Of a stretch of DNA of 51,973 nucleotides, positions 40,929 to 50,512 are shown one piece after another (the stretch's first letter is position 1; every line of letters starts with the position of its first letter). Where the stretch lies: NCBI GenBank assembly GCA_029257335.1, contig JARIBV010000050.1, positions 1 to 51,973 on the forward strand, in the 5' to 3' direction. The translations under genes and the position numbers were made by a program. Under the pieces are notes generated by a model, which did not search any database, was not told the origin of the DNA, and was given only the letters and a program-made list of their open reading frames with translations. Origin of the DNA: Faecousia sp. (lineage in GTDB: Bacteria > Bacillota > Clostridia > Oscillospirales > Oscillospiraceae).

Positions 40929-41564
40929 ATGCGAAACATACCGGATTTTACCTGTGAACACGGAGTTGCAACGCTGATTTTGCGAGAAATTACAGTGAAA
41001 GAAGAGGCCTATTGCCTGGTTCGCTGGGCCCAGTCCGGAGAAGAAGCGGCGCTGCTGGAGCAGTGCCGCCGCTTTTGCCGCATGGCAGGAGCGCAGCGGG
41101 TCTATGCCACAGGGGTGGAGCTTTCCCGAGAACCTGCCTTTCGTATCCTGCGGATGACGGCACCAAGACCCGCAGAGCAGGAGCAAAGTCCGTCCCTGTG
41201 GCCTCTGCTGGAGGAAAACTGGGAAACCTACCGCAGGCTTTATAATGACGCCATGGTGTCGGTATCCGGAGCTCGCCTGCTGGAGGATCGGGACAAAGAC
41301 AGAATGGTGCAGGCCGGGGGCGCTTACTTTGTCCACAGAGACGAAAGGCTCCTTGGTTTGGGCCAGGTGGACGGGAACAAGCTCTTGTCCTTGGTATCCT
41401 GTGTTCCCGGGGCAGGGCAGCAGGTAGCCACGGCTCTGCTGGGAGTGATTTCTGAGGATATGGTGCAGTTGCAGGTGGCTGACAACAATGAAAGAGCCTG
41501 CCGCCTCTATAGACGCATGGGCTTTGTGCCTGTGGGCATTGAAGAGACCTGGTATGAATTGTAA
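40929..41564 (+). CDS. GNAT-like acetyltransferase
   Basis: 211 residues from ATG 40929 (GGAGGAG five bases upstream). The C-terminal GNAT signature is seen as V-A-D-N-N-E-R-A-C-R-L-Y-R-R-M-G-F-V-P. The pyrophosphate-binding loop is poorly conserved (V-P-G-A-G-Q-Q-V-A-T-A). The N-terminal half looks like a second, diverged GNAT fold. The substrate is unknown. It starts 18 bases after the terminator and lacks a clear promoter, so it may depend on read-through. Confidence 0.72.
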   Translation: MRNIPDFTCEHGVATLILREITVKEEAYCLVRWAQSGEEAALLEQCRRFCRMAGAQRVYATGVELSREPAFRILRMTAPRPAEQEQSPSLWPLLEENWETYRRLYNDAMVSVSGARLLEDRDKDRMVQAGGAYFVHRDERLLGLGQVDGNKLLSLVSCVPGAGQQVATALLGVISEDMVQLQVADNNERACRLYRRMGFVPVGIEETWYEL

Positions 41565-41568
41565 TGCA

Positions 41569-42723
41569 TCACTGTGCCATGCAGATCCCCCAGAGCATCT
41601 GCATAAACAGGTCCGTAAAAGTCAGACGGGGAATGTGGGACTCTGCCACAAGAGGGATTTCGCCTAACACCTCTTCGCCTGCTTTTACAGTGAGGGTGCC
41701 CAGAGAGGTGCCCTTCTCGACAGGAGCCTGAATGGAGGGAACCAGAGCCACATCGTATTGCACGGAAGATACCTTGCCCTTGTCAATGAGCAGCTGCTCC
41801 GGCCCCTGGGGAACCGGCTGCACCGTAGCATCTTTTCCTAGGATCACTTCCACCGGGGGGATCTGTGTGTCGCCCTTGGCATCCACCAGGGCATAGTTGG
41901 CAAAGCCGTAGTCCAAAAGGGCTTTGGCAGACTGGAACCGGTCGGTAGAACTGGGGCAGTGCAGCACCACGGCCACCAGCTCCAGGCCGTCTCTCTGGGC
42001 GCTGGCGGACAGACAGTGCCCGGCACTGGAGGTGTAGCCGGTCTTGAGCCCGGTGGTTCCCTCATAAAACCGAACCAGCTTATTGGTGTTGGAAAGGCCG
42101 AAGGTGCCGTCTCGCACGGTGTCCATCCAGATGGTGGTGAAACGCTTGATGTCCGGATGGTGCAGCAAAAGCTCCCGGGACATGAGGGCGATGTCGTGGG
42201 CGGTGGTGAGATGGTGTTCTGCCGATGCGTCATCGTCCAGGCCGGTGCAGTTTACAAATCTGGTGTCCTCCATGCCCAATTCTCTGGCTTTCAGATTCAT
42301 TTTTTCCACAAATCCCGCTTCGCTGCCTGCCAAAAATTCTGCCATGGCACAGGCGCAGTCGTTGGCGGAGGAGACGGTGATGGATTTTACCATGTCCTCC
42401 ACGGACATGGTTTCCCCTACCTTGAGATATACCTGGCTGCCGCCCTTTGCGGCGGCGGCTTCCGAGGCGGTGACCTGATCGGTCCAACTGATTTTTCCGG
42501 AGTCAATGGCCTCCATAATGAGAAGCAGGGTCATGACTTTGGTGACACTGGCAGGTGCCAGCCGCTCGTGGGAATTGGACTCATAGAGTACGGTTCCTGT
42601 GGCAAGATCCATAAGCACTGCAGACGGAGCGCTGAGTTGCAGATCTATGGCGCAAACCGGGACTACGGCCAGATTCAAAAGCAGTAAGATGGCAAACAGT
42701 CCTGTCCATATGCGTTTTTTCAT
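41569..42723 (-). CDS. dacF: D-alanyl-D-alanine carboxypeptidase (DacF/PBP5 type)
   Basis: 384 residues: signal peptide (1-25), then the serine peptidase domain with S-V-T-K (Ser59, Lys62), S-A-N (Ser119-Asn121) and K-T-G near 220, followed by the C-terminal beta domain and an end helix that peripherally binds the membrane. It trims the terminal D-alanine of peptidoglycan stem peptides. AGGAGG precedes the ATG. Which paralogue (DacA, DacB or DacF) is a guess. Confidence 0.93.
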   Translation of the reverse strand: MKKRIWTGLFAILLLLNLAVVPVCAIDLQLSAPSAVLMDLATGTVLYESNSHERLAPASVTKVMTLLLIMEAIDSGKISWTDQVTASEAAAAKGGSQVYLKVGETMSVEDMVKSITVSSANDCACAMAEFLAGSEAGFVEKMNLKARELGMEDTRFVNCTGLDDDASAEHHLTTAHDIALMSRELLLHHPDIKRFTTIWMDTVRDGTFGLSNTNKLVRFYEGTTGLKTGYTSSAGHCLSASAQRDGLELVAVVLHCPSSTDRFQSAKALLDYGFANYALVDAKGDTQIPPVEVILGKDATVQPVPQGPEQLLIDKGKVSSVQYDVALVPSIQAPVEKGTSLGTLTVKAGEEVLGEIPLVAESHIPRLTFTDLFMQMLWGICMAQ

Positions 42724-42786
42724 GTTTCATCCCTCCTGATTTGGTACAACCTATGCAGGCTGTGCGACAGGTATGCAGCCAAGCCC

Positions 42787-42815
42787 TTGCATCTTTACGG
42801 GATTCATAGTATCAT
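42787..42815 (+). promoter_or_regulatory. Promoter of proC
   Basis: TTGCAT (42787-42792), 17 bases, TATCAT (42810-42815), 23 bases before the ATG. Confidence 0.65.
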
Positions 42816-42838
42816 AAAAGAAAAACAGGAGGTACAGT

Positions 42839-43636
42839 ATGAAGCTGTTTGGATTTATCGGAGTAGGCAACATGGGCTCTGCCGTAGCCAAGGCGGTGGT
42901 TTCCCAGGTGGGGGGGCAGCATGTTCTGGTCAGCAGCCGCACCATGGAAAAGGCCCGGCAGGTGGCGGACAGCCTGGGCTGCGAAGCTACAGACAATGAG
43001 ACGCTGGCCAGAGAATGCCGGTATTTGGTGCTGGGGGTGAAGCCCCAGATCCTGCCGGGGGTCCTCACATCCCTTCGTCCCATTTTGGAGCGCCGGACCA
43101 CCCCCTGCACCCTGGTTTCCATGGCGGCCGGACTGACCATCCCCCGGCTTCAGGAGCTGTCCGGTTTGGAGTCCGTCATCCGCATCATGCCAAACACCCC
43201 GGTGCTGGTGGGGGCCGGTGTCATCACTTATGCCCTCAGTGAGTGCGTTTCTCAGGAAGAGGAACGCCAGGTGGTGGAGGCCCTTTCTCAGGCGGGAAAG
43301 GTGGATCGGCTTTCCGAGGGCCTGATCGATGTGGCCAGCGCACTGGCGGGCTGCGGTCCCGCCTTTGTGTGTCAGTTTCTGGAAGGGCTGGCAGATGGCG
43401 CTGTGGCCTGCGGACTTCCCCGGCAGAAGGCATATCTTTACGGAGCCCAGATGTTTTTGGGAACTGCCAGACTGGCGCTGGAGACTGGGCTGCACCCCGG
43501 GGTGCTGAAAGACCAGGTGACCTCTCCCGGCGGCAGTACCATTCAGGGGGTGCGGGCGCTGGAAAAACAGGGGCTTCGCAGTGCCGCCATGGAGGCGGTT
43601 ATTGCGGCCTGCGAGAAAAACGGTAAATTGGGATAA
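42839..43636 (+). CDS. proC: Pyrroline-5-carboxylate reductase
   Basis: 265 residues, normal length. The NAD(P)-binding Rossmann motif G-F-I-G-V-G-N-M-G-S-A is at residue 4, followed by L-V-L-G-V-K-P-Q and R-I-M-P-N-T-P-V-L-V-G-A-G. The C-terminal dimer domain has the signature D-Q-V-T-S-P-G-G-S-T-I-Q-G-V. It performs the last step of proline synthesis. AGGAGG lies upstream. Single gene with its own promoter and terminator. Confidence 0.95.
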   Translation: MKLFGFIGVGNMGSAVAKAVVSQVGGQHVLVSSRTMEKARQVADSLGCEATDNETLARECRYLVLGVKPQILPGVLTSLRPILERRTTPCTLVSMAAGLTIPRLQELSGLESVIRIMPNTPVLVGAGVITYALSECVSQEEERQVVEALSQAGKVDRLSEGLIDVASALAGCGPAFVCQFLEGLADGAVACGLPRQKAYLYGAQMFLGTARLALETGLHPGVLKDQVTSPGGSTIQGVRALEKQGLRSAAMEAVIAACEKNGKLG

Positions 43637-43637
43637 T

Positions 43638-43675
43638 AAAATCAGGCTGTTTCTTCGGGAAACAGCCTGATTTTT
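43638..43675. terminator. Bidirectional terminator between proC and thrE-like gene
   Basis: AAATCAGGCTGTTTC and GAAACAGCCTGATTT form a stem around TTCGG, with T-runs in both directions. Confidence 0.92.
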
Positions 43676-44928
43676 CAATGATGATTCTTTTTCAGAAGCT
43701 TTCTGAAATTCCATACGCTCCACATGCGGAACATGGTGGATACCAGAAGGACGCCTACGGCCAGAGCACCGGCCAGAGCGCCGGTATTCAGCCCCTTTAC
43801 CAGGAAATTGTCGATTTCTCCCCGGGCAGCAAAGTCCATCGTATAGAAAATGCCGGAACCGGGAATCAGGGGAATCAGAGAAATGACAAGGTAGGGAGAG
43901 GCGGGACATTTGCGGACCCTTGCCATGACCTCTGCATAGGTGGCAACGGCGGCAGAGCCGATGACAAAGCCGGTGACATCGCTGCATCCCAGCATAACAC
44001 AGGGCGTATAGATGAGCCAGCTCAGCAGCCCGCCCAGGACGCACAGCAGCACGGCCCTTCCCCGGATATTAAAGAGGATGCAGAAACCGGCACAGCCAAT
44101 GCAGGCACCGACACATTCAAAGAAGAACGAGTTCATCAGACAGGGGGCACCGGCCACCTCTCCAAAGAGACTTCGTGCCACAGACACCGCAGCGCCCACA
44201 CCGACAGCCAGGGCCACGGCGGTAATAAAGACCTGAACCAATCGGTTCACACCGGACAAGGTATCGCCATAGATCACATCCCGAATACTGTTGGTAAACA
44301 GAAGACCCGGCACCAGCAGCATTAAGGTGCCGATGATGGTGGCATCCGGATTGTGCAGCAGACCCAGCCGTGCCAGGATCTGAGCCAGGAATGCTTGAAC
44401 AAATCCTGCGGCTACGGTGTTGAAAAACAGATTTGCTCGGAAAATTTTCATAAAACGGAGGCTCAGGCCCACGGAGATACCGCAAATGGCGGCACACACG
44501 GCATCCAAAATGGTGCCGTGAAAGAAAAAGCCGAAGCCCATGGCAGCAAGGGCATTGCCTAAGATCAGCATGGGAAAGGAACGGGGATGGCTGTTCTTTT
44601 TCTCCTGCTTCAGCCAGTCGGCCGCAGTTCGGACCGAAGGTTTTTCGCTGCAAATGCGGCGGCACAGGGCATTGAATCGCTCGAGAGCATCCATATCGGT
44701 AGAGGCGGCATCGGTTCGCCGCATTCGCATCACATGCTTTTCATCGTCTGTTTCCAGACTGGCGATGATAAAGTTTGGAATGGCAAAGGTTTCTGCGTGG
44801 GCACCATAGGCGTGCATCAGATGGCTGATGCATTCCTCCACTCGGTAGGTCTCTGCACCACACTGTTGCAGCTGGTAGGCCAGATCCACAGACAGGTCCA
44901 AAAGTTCTCCGTATTCTTGATCGGTCAC
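43675..44928 (-). CDS. ThrE-family threonine/serine exporter, fused two-domain form
   Basis: 417 residues. The N-terminal domain carries the ThrE hallmark: Q-Q-C-G-A-E-T-Y-R-V-E-E near 24, then five TM helices (about 122-260) including L-V-P-G-L-L-F-T-N-S-I-R-D. The C-terminal domain (about 270-410) has five more helices with L-I-P-L-I-P-G-S-G-I-F-Y. In many bacteria the halves are separate genes (ThrE/YjjP and YjjB); here they are joined. It exports small hydroxy amino acids. Single-gene unit. Confidence 0.88.
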   Translation of the reverse strand: MTDQEYGELLDLSVDLAYQLQQCGAETYRVEECISHLMHAYGAHAETFAIPNFIIASLETDDEKHVMRMRRTDAASTDMDALERFNALCRRICSEKPSVRTAADWLKQEKKNSHPRSFPMLILGNALAAMGFGFFFHGTILDAVCAAICGISVGLSLRFMKIFRANLFFNTVAAGFVQAFLAQILARLGLLHNPDATIIGTLMLLVPGLLFTNSIRDVIYGDTLSGVNRLVQVFITAVALAVGVGAAVSVARSLFGEVAGAPCLMNSFFFECVGACIGCAGFCILFNIRGRAVLLCVLGGLLSWLIYTPCVMLGCSDVTGFVIGSAAVATYAEVMARVRKCPASPYLVISLIPLIPGSGIFYTMDFAARGEIDNFLVKGLNTGALAGALAVGVLLVSTMFRMWSVWNFRKLLKKNHH

Positions 44929-44967
44929 AAAGGTCCCTCCTTGTACTGCTGAAATTATCTATCATGG

Positions 44968-44996
44968 AGTATAGCAGTTGTAATAAGAAAACGCAA
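44968..44996 (-). promoter_or_regulatory. Promoter of the ThrE-family gene
   Basis: Minus strand TTGCGT (44996-44991), 17 bases, TATACT (44973-44968). Confidence 0.65.
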
Positions 44997-45094
44997 GGGG
45001 CTGTAGTGGGGGGAAATTACCCAATCTATGAGGTTTGTGCGGCTGAAAATTGAAGCTTCAGACAGCCCATTTGCGCCTGCCTGGGGAGGAAACA

Positions 45095-45130
45095 CCCCGT
45101 GCCGAATCACCAGGAGGCTCCGACACGGGG
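45095..45130 (-). terminator. Hairpin after the sulfatase gene
   Basis: CCCCGTGCCG and CGACACGGGG form a GC-rich stem just past the stop codon; the T-run after it is weak. Confidence 0.5.
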
Positions 45131-45151
45131 AAATCGTTTCAGGTGCGGGGA

Positions 45152-46984
45152 TCAGTCTGCATCTTTCAGAATGTGGTTGTTGTAAAAATCACTCTTCTTT
45201 TCCAGTTCCTCATTGGCGTACTCAAACCCGTATTCTTCAAAGAGGGTCGGTTCGCCGGAGAATAGGTCTGTGCCGATGCCCAGTCTGCTGCCGTCAAATG
45301 TTACGCCCAAGCTGGACAAAATCGTGGGGAACATGTCAAAGTTTGCATACTGGCGGTTAAAGAGGATCTCCTTGTCTCTGGAGGCCACACCGGGATAGGG
45401 GTTTAAAATGACATTGTACTGCGACCGGTGATAGGCAGGGTCAAACTTGTAGAAGTGGAAGAAGTTGGACTCCATGCTCAAATGGTCGCCGATAATGACC
45501 ACGGTGGTATTTTCGTAGAAGGGCTGTTCCTGAATCCAGCGGACGAACTTATCCACCTCGGCAGAGCTGTAGGCCACCACATTGGCGTACTGATTTTCGT
45601 GCGGGGTTGGGGCATTTTTGCTTAAATAGCCGTCGGGGCGGTGGGTGTCCGCAGTTTCCATGATGAAATTAAAGGGCTTTCCGGTTTCGCTGAGCCGGGT
45701 CAACTCATCTTTTGCAAACTCAAACAGCTTGTCATCCTCATAGCCCCACCAAACGGAGTATGTGGGAGGAATCAGACCGTTTTTCTGTGCGTATTTGTGG
45801 TCCATGATTTTGAAATCACCATGGGACTTGAAATAGTAGGTAAGACCGCCGAAATCGGCATTCGCACCGAACATCAGAGTCTGCTCATAGCCCTGCTCGG
45901 CAAGGATCTCGCCCAAGGTATAGGCACCGGGCAGGAAATTGCCCTCAGAGCCGTATGCGTTGGGCTCGGTGGGGGCCTTCATGGGAAGGCCTGTGGTCAT
46001 GTTGACCATGGAGGCAACGGACCAGGTGGTTCCCACGGCTGCCTGAGGGCCGCCGAACTGGTGATCCAGATGGGAGAAGCTGTAGCCCTCCTGGGCGATG
46101 GCGGTCAGCTCGGGGATCAGGTTTACATTCATGTATCCACCCAGATCCTTGGACATATAACTGTTTTCCATGGATTCAAGATAGATGTGGATGAGGTTGC
46201 GCTTGCGCTGGGGGAACTGAAGGTTGGCGTCCCGGGGGTCTACATAGTGGTCGTCGATCATGCTGGATTTTTCAAAGTAGGCATTGTACACAGCCATGAT
46301 CTTGAAACGGTAAACACCATAGCCCAGACCGCCTGCGAAGACAGCCAGAGTCAGCACGGTGGTGATAAGGCGGTGCGCCCAGCGGGGAAAGACGGTGACG
46401 GTTTTCTCTTTGTTCCGGTAAACAACAGGGAACTTTCCGAACAAGAAAAGACCGCACAGGGTGCTGAAAAACAGCGTGAGGAACATTGGCCCCTCCAGCA
46501 CATTGCTGTAGTCCACCATGTCACTGCCGGTAGTGGGAGAGAAGTAGGTAATGAGAATTTGATCTGCAGGAAGATCGCCATATTCTCCCTTAGCCCAAAT
46601 GGTGGCGAAGACGCACAGAAATCCTGCGATAATCAGAATCAGTGCCACAATTTTGAGGGCAGCGGCCCATTTGCTTATCTTGGTATGTTCGCTTCCACAG
46701 ATAAAGTACTTGGCCTTTAAGGTGCGCAGAAGCAAAAGCAGGCCGCCTACCAGCAGGGCCAGAACAAAGAACAGGAGGAAGTGCCGGAACCCGTATCCGT
46801 CTGTAACAAGAAAATGTTCAAAGCGGAAAAGAAACCTGAAAATTGCGATGGTAAACAGAGTGGTGAGGAAACCGTTTTTTATAACGGTATAGATGCGGCT
46901 GCCAACTGTCTGGTTCTTGCGAAGTACGAACATCTCGACGGCGCTGACCAGGACAGATGCCACAATGCCAAGTAAGAGTAACAT
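45152..46984 (-). CDS. LTA synthase-like sulfatase-family membrane enzyme
   Basis: 610 residues from ATG 46984 (AAAGGAAG upstream). Five TM helices occupy about 1-250, followed by an extracellular alkaline-phosphatase-fold domain: N-L-I-H-I-Y-L-E-S-M-E-N-S-Y near 285, G-T-T-W-S-V-A-S-M with the nucleophile threonine, F-I-M-E-T-A-D-T-H near 455 and V-V-I-I-G-D-H-L-S near 525. Relatives transfer glycerol phosphate from phosphatidylglycerol to lipoteichoic acid or to glycans (LtaS, MdoB); the acceptor here is not known. Confidence 0.87.
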   Translation of the reverse strand: MLLLLGIVASVLVSAVEMFVLRKNQTVGSRIYTVIKNGFLTTLFTIAIFRFLFRFEHFLVTDGYGFRHFLLFFVLALLVGGLLLLLRTLKAKYFICGSEHTKISKWAAALKIVALILIIAGFLCVFATIWAKGEYGDLPADQILITYFSPTTGSDMVDYSNVLEGPMFLTLFFSTLCGLFLFGKFPVVYRNKEKTVTVFPRWAHRLITTVLTLAVFAGGLGYGVYRFKIMAVYNAYFEKSSMIDDHYVDPRDANLQFPQRKRNLIHIYLESMENSYMSKDLGGYMNVNLIPELTAIAQEGYSFSHLDHQFGGPQAAVGTTWSVASMVNMTTGLPMKAPTEPNAYGSEGNFLPGAYTLGEILAEQGYEQTLMFGANADFGGLTYYFKSHGDFKIMDHKYAQKNGLIPPTYSVWWGYEDDKLFEFAKDELTRLSETGKPFNFIMETADTHRPDGYLSKNAPTPHENQYANVVAYSSAEVDKFVRWIQEQPFYENTTVVIIGDHLSMESNFFHFYKFDPAYHRSQYNVILNPYPGVASRDKEILFNRQYANFDMFPTILSSLGVTFDGSRLGIGTDLFSGEPTLFEEYGFEYANEELEKKSDFYNNHILKDAD

Positions 46985-47224
46985 GAAATCTTCCTTTCTT
47001 TTGGAAAAATAGCACGGACACCCAATGTCAAAAGACAAATCTCAGGGTGTGATTGCCTTTTTCTTATAATGACCTACATTGTTTCATTCTATCACAAAAA
47101 AGAGAATTTGGCCATTACAATCCTGTCACAAAGGGGATATTTTTGTAGGGAATCAAAGAATCCCTGTACATAAAAATTTTTGGTGCGCAAGAGAGCGGGG
47201 GGAAAGGAAAACGGATAGAAAAAC

Positions 47225-47257
47225 ACAGGGGCTGTGGAAAATTTCCACAGCCCCTGT
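47225..47257 (-). terminator. Terminator of the cation exchanger gene
   Basis: ACAGGGGCTGTGGAAA and TTTCCACAGCCCCTGT form a near-perfect 16-base stem, followed on the minus strand by GTTTTTC. Confidence 0.9.
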
Positions 47258-47271
47258 CGGGTGCGTTCAGA

Positions 47272-48255
47272 CTACCGAAGGCAGATATAGACCATATAGA
47301 GCACATAAGTGCTGACCATGATGATGCCTTCCTTGCGATCCAATTTCCGACGGGTCCAAGCCATGATCCAAACCAGGACCGTAACACCGATGAGGCAGGC
47401 AATGTCGAAAATGTCCAGCATGGAGAGGGTAATGGGACTCAGCAGGGAGGCGGTACCCAAAACCATCAGGATATTGTAGATGTTGGAGCCAAGGGCGTTG
47501 CCCAGGGCCATGTCCACATCCTTTTTCCGTGCGGCCACGATGGAGGTCACCAGCTCGGGAAGAGAGGTGCCCACGGCGACAATGGTAAGACCAATAATAT
47601 TCTGGCTGATGCCAAAGGCGGACGCAATGGTGGAAGCGCTTTTTACCACCCAGTCGCCGCCCAGGGCAATGCCGGCAACGCCCACCACGATGTATACCAC
47701 GCACTTCCAGCCGGGCATCAGGGCAGCAGGCTCCTGCTGCTCCTCCCGGGGAGCGCCCATAAGGCGGGCTTTCATGGCGGAACGAATCATGAAACCGATG
47801 TAGGCGATGAAACACAGGGCCAGAATGCAGCCTTCCAGACGACCCAGCGTTAAAGAGTTGACCCCGGTACTGAGCACCAAAAGCAAAATTGCGGCACCCA
47901 AAGACATGGGAATGTCTACACGCAGAGAGTCCCGGGCCACGGCCACAGGGGTGAAAATGGCACACATGCCAATGACGACAATCAGATTAAAAATGTTGGA
48001 GCCCACCACATTGCTGACGGCCATGGCGTTGTTGCCATGCATGGAGGCGGAGACACTGACTGCGGTTTCGGGCAGGGAGGTACCCATGGCCACAATGGTA
48101 AGACCGATAATCATGGAGGGGATTCGCAGCTTTTTGGCAACAGCAGAGCTGCCCTCTACAAAGAAGTCTGCGCCCTTAATCAGGAAGACAAAGCCAACAA
48201 TCAGTAAAAATACAGCAAAAGGGACACCGCCGAGAAAGGTTGTGAAAGCTTGCAT
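47272..48255 (-). CDS. Calcium/sodium antiporter (CaCA family, YrbG-like)
   Basis: 327 residues from ATG 48255 (GAGGAG upstream), ten TM helices in two inverted halves. Each half has the alpha-repeat: G-L-T-I-V-A-M-G-T-S-L-P-E-T near 50 with G-S-N-I-F-N-L, and G-L-T-I-V-A-V-G-T-S-L-P-E-L near 210 with G-S-N-I-Y-N-I. It exchanges Ca2+ for Na+ or K+ across the membrane. Leader of about 160 bases with its own promoter. Confidence 0.93.
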   Translation of the reverse strand: MQAFTTFLGGVPFAVFLLIVGFVFLIKGADFFVEGSSAVAKKLRIPSMIIGLTIVAMGTSLPETAVSVSASMHGNNAMAVSNVVGSNIFNLIVVIGMCAIFTPVAVARDSLRVDIPMSLGAAILLLVLSTGVNSLTLGRLEGCILALCFIAYIGFMIRSAMKARLMGAPREEQQEPAALMPGWKCVVYIVVGVAGIALGGDWVVKSASTIASAFGISQNIIGLTIVAVGTSLPELVTSIVAARKKDVDMALGNALGSNIYNILMVLGTASLLSPITLSMLDIFDIACLIGVTVLVWIMAWTRRKLDRKEGIIMVSTYVLYMVYICLR

Positions 48256-48414
48256 ATCATACTCCTCTTTTTTATTCTGGGTGAAGGCGCATAAAAAAGA
48301 CCATGTACGCCAATCCGAGCACACATGAATCTTTCTGTTTTTTGGAATTTACCAAGGGGAAAACCGCCGTGATATTGGCAAATCCTTCCTTCACAATGAC
48401 GGAATTGCGAATTT

Positions 48415-48443
48415 ACTCTAGCATAAACAAGCCTGTTTGTCAA
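48415..48443 (-). promoter_or_regulatory. Promoter of the cation antiporter gene
   Basis: Minus strand TTGACA (48443-48438), 17 bases, TAGAGT (48420-48415). The leader down to 48256 includes a GGCG...CGCC stem near 48280, but no known riboswitch was identified. Confidence 0.75.
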
Positions 48444-48509
48444 CGGGAAAGGAAACGAATGGAGCAAAGATCTTGTACACGATGCCATAACAGCGCCGGC
48501 AATCATAAT

Positions 48510-48546
48510 GGGGGGCCGCCTTACTGAAAGTGAGGCGGCCCCCCAT
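48510..48546 (-). terminator. Very stable hairpin after the SLH gene
   Basis: ATGGGGGGCCGCCTTAC pairs with GTGAGGCGGCCCCCCAT around a short loop; T-runs are short on both sides. It probably ends the SLH gene's transcript. Confidence 0.65.
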
Positions 48547-48557
48547 TTGGTCAGGGG

Positions 48558-50351
48558 TCAGTTTTCGGAACGGTACAGGAAGGTCACGATCTGACCTCTG
48601 GTGCAGGTGCCCTCAGGCTTGAAATACCCGGCGCTGATGCCCTGGGTAATGTCGTTTTCGGTGGCCCAGAGAACAGCATCGGAATAGAAGCGGCCCTCTT
48701 CCACATCGGCAAAGGGGTTGCTGGGATTCTGCGGGGCGGGGCTTTCGTTGGCCCGCCACAGGAAGGTCACTGCATGGCCGCGGGTACAGGACTTGTCCGG
48801 GCCGAATCTGTTCTCGCTGATGCCATTGGTGATTCCCTGCTCCACGGCCCACAGAACGGCCTCATAACAGTAGCTGTTGGGATCCACATCCACAAAGGGG
48901 TTCTCCAGGGACTGGGGGGCGGGACAACCGGCATTTCTCCACAGGAAGGTCACGATCTGACCTCTGGTGCAGACCTTCTCCGGGGCAAATCGATTGGGAG
49001 CCACACCGGTGGCAATCTTGTTTTCATAGGCCCAGAGAACAGGCGCATAGTAGAATCTGTCGGGGGAGACATCGGTGAACACACGCCCATTTACCAGAAC
49101 ATTATTGGGACGGTCCAGATCGATGGCATAAAACACAGGTGCGGACTCCTTGGTAACATACCATATGACATGGTTGTCGGCAACAATGGGGGCACAGTCG
49201 GACAGGGGAGCGGTGTCGGTGTAAACATCGCTGGTGACGGTTCCGTTTTCATCCAGGAAGGCATAGTGCAGATATCCCGCTTCGTGCCAGAGAATCATGA
49301 ATCGGTTGCCGCTGATTTTCACCAGGTGGGGGGTGGCCATGGGTACCTGGTCATCGTTGCTGTAATCGGTGAGCCAAAGCACGGAGGTGCTCTCCTGGGT
49401 AAAGGAATCCTTGGGGGTTACGGTGACAAAGATGTTATACTGAGAGGACTGGGTGCCGCTTTCCTGATCGATGGATTTACCCGCTACCAGGTAGGCGGCA
49501 TCGGAGGCCTCAAAGCCGCCCACACAGACGCCGGTGTTGTTGTCGCCGATGCCGCCTGCAATGGGAAGGACCTCTACGGACTGAGGCCAACGGCTGAACT
49601 GTTCCTTCCCGGCACTTTGGGGATAGCGGAACAGGATTACGGATCGGGGATAGGCATCGCCGTGGTCAACGGCCAGATAATCTTCTCCATCCACCTGGAC
49701 AAACTGGTTGAAGGAGTGGCTGGCATAGCCTGTAGCAGAGTTGGATACACCGGCTTCACACTGGGTGACCTCCATATCCGAAATGCGCACATTCAGCTGC
49801 ACATTGGCCTGGTGACGGAACCCATCGCCTGATGTATACATTTCGTGACAGGTACGAATATAGAGCATATCGCCGCTCTGGGTCATGCGCAAAGATCCGG
49901 CCTTGAAGGGAATGCTGGTGTTGGCACCGTAGACACTGGCGGCGTCCTGCCGCTGCCAGTCCTTGCTGTAACGAATCACACGGATGACCTCGGTGGAATC
50001 CGACTCCTGATTATTTGCCTGACCGCAGACCACAAAGTTATAGTCTGTGCCAAAATAGACACCGCCGTATATGGGCAGTTCCAAAGGCAGCTGGCTGTGG
50101 GAGCGGAACCGGTAGTTCTGGTCGTACTCATCGATGGTGATGCCCTCTTCTCCGATGTACTCCACCCGGGCGTAGCCGGAGTCGGTGGCCGTCATCTGGG
50201 AATAGACCGGGGTGCCATATCTGCCGAAGAGATACTCGTGCCCCCAGATATTGCTGGAGTCGGCCGGGCCGTCCGCAGCCTGGGCATACGCCGGCAGGAA
50301 TGAGAACACCGCTGCCAGTACCAGCAGCAAAGATAGGATGCGCTTTTTCAT
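48558..50351 (-). CDS. Secreted protein with three C-terminal SLH domains
   Basis: 597 residues from ATG 50351 (GGAGG eight bases upstream): signal peptide ending Y-A-Q-A-A near 25, a long beta-rich region (about 30-420) that may be a propeller and is of unknown function, then three S-layer homology domains (about 430-597). Each SLH has F-[TVA]-D-V at its start, A-V/P-V-L-W-A, G-[IV]-[SA]-x(2)-[RY]-F and C-T-R-G. SLH domains anchor proteins to secondary cell-wall polymers, so this is a surface protein. The repeated C-T-R-G-Q-I-V-T-F-L form is typical of gut Clostridia. Confidence 0.88.
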   Translation of the reverse strand: MKKRILSLLLVLAAVFSFLPAYAQAADGPADSSNIWGHEYLFGRYGTPVYSQMTATDSGYARVEYIGEEGITIDEYDQNYRFRSHSQLPLELPIYGGVYFGTDYNFVVCGQANNQESDSTEVIRVIRYSKDWQRQDAASVYGANTSIPFKAGSLRMTQSGDMLYIRTCHEMYTSGDGFRHQANVQLNVRISDMEVTQCEAGVSNSATGYASHSFNQFVQVDGEDYLAVDHGDAYPRSVILFRYPQSAGKEQFSRWPQSVEVLPIAGGIGDNNTGVCVGGFEASDAAYLVAGKSIDQESGTQSSQYNIFVTVTPKDSFTQESTSVLWLTDYSNDDQVPMATPHLVKISGNRFMILWHEAGYLHYAFLDENGTVTSDVYTDTAPLSDCAPIVADNHVIWYVTKESAPVFYAIDLDRPNNVLVNGRVFTDVSPDRFYYAPVLWAYENKIATGVAPNRFAPEKVCTRGQIVTFLWRNAGCPAPQSLENPFVDVDPNSYCYEAVLWAVEQGITNGISENRFGPDKSCTRGHAVTFLWRANESPAPQNPSNPFADVEEGRFYSDAVLWATENDITQGISAGYFKPEGTCTRGQIVTFLYRSEN

Positions 50352-50392
50352 GTGTAATACCTCCAATGCTATTACATATATTATACAGTCAC

Positions 50393-50421
50393 ATTCTATC
50401 ACGATTTGTTGAAGAATTCAA
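50393..50421 (-). promoter_or_regulatory. Promoter of the SLH protein gene
   Basis: Minus strand TTGAAT (50421-50416), 17 bases, TAGAAT (50398-50393). A further TATAAT (50385-50380) lies just downstream. Confidence 0.6.
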
Positions 50422-50448
50422 GAAAAGAAGGAAGACGCACACAATGGA

Positions 50449-50476
50449 TTGCAATTTCTGCAAAGTGTATTATAAT
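50449..50476 (+). promoter_or_regulatory. Promoter of the PH-domain gene
   Basis: TTGCAA (50449-50454), 16 bases, TATAAT (50471-50476), 37 bases before the ATG. Confidence 0.7.
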
Positions 50477-50512
50477 GGGGTCATTCCAAATAAAACAAAG
50501 GAGGACATTTCC

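Noticed and set aside
48256..48414. yybP-ykoY type riboswitch before the cation antiporter
   Set aside because: The leader length would fit, but the conserved loop sequences of that class are not visible.
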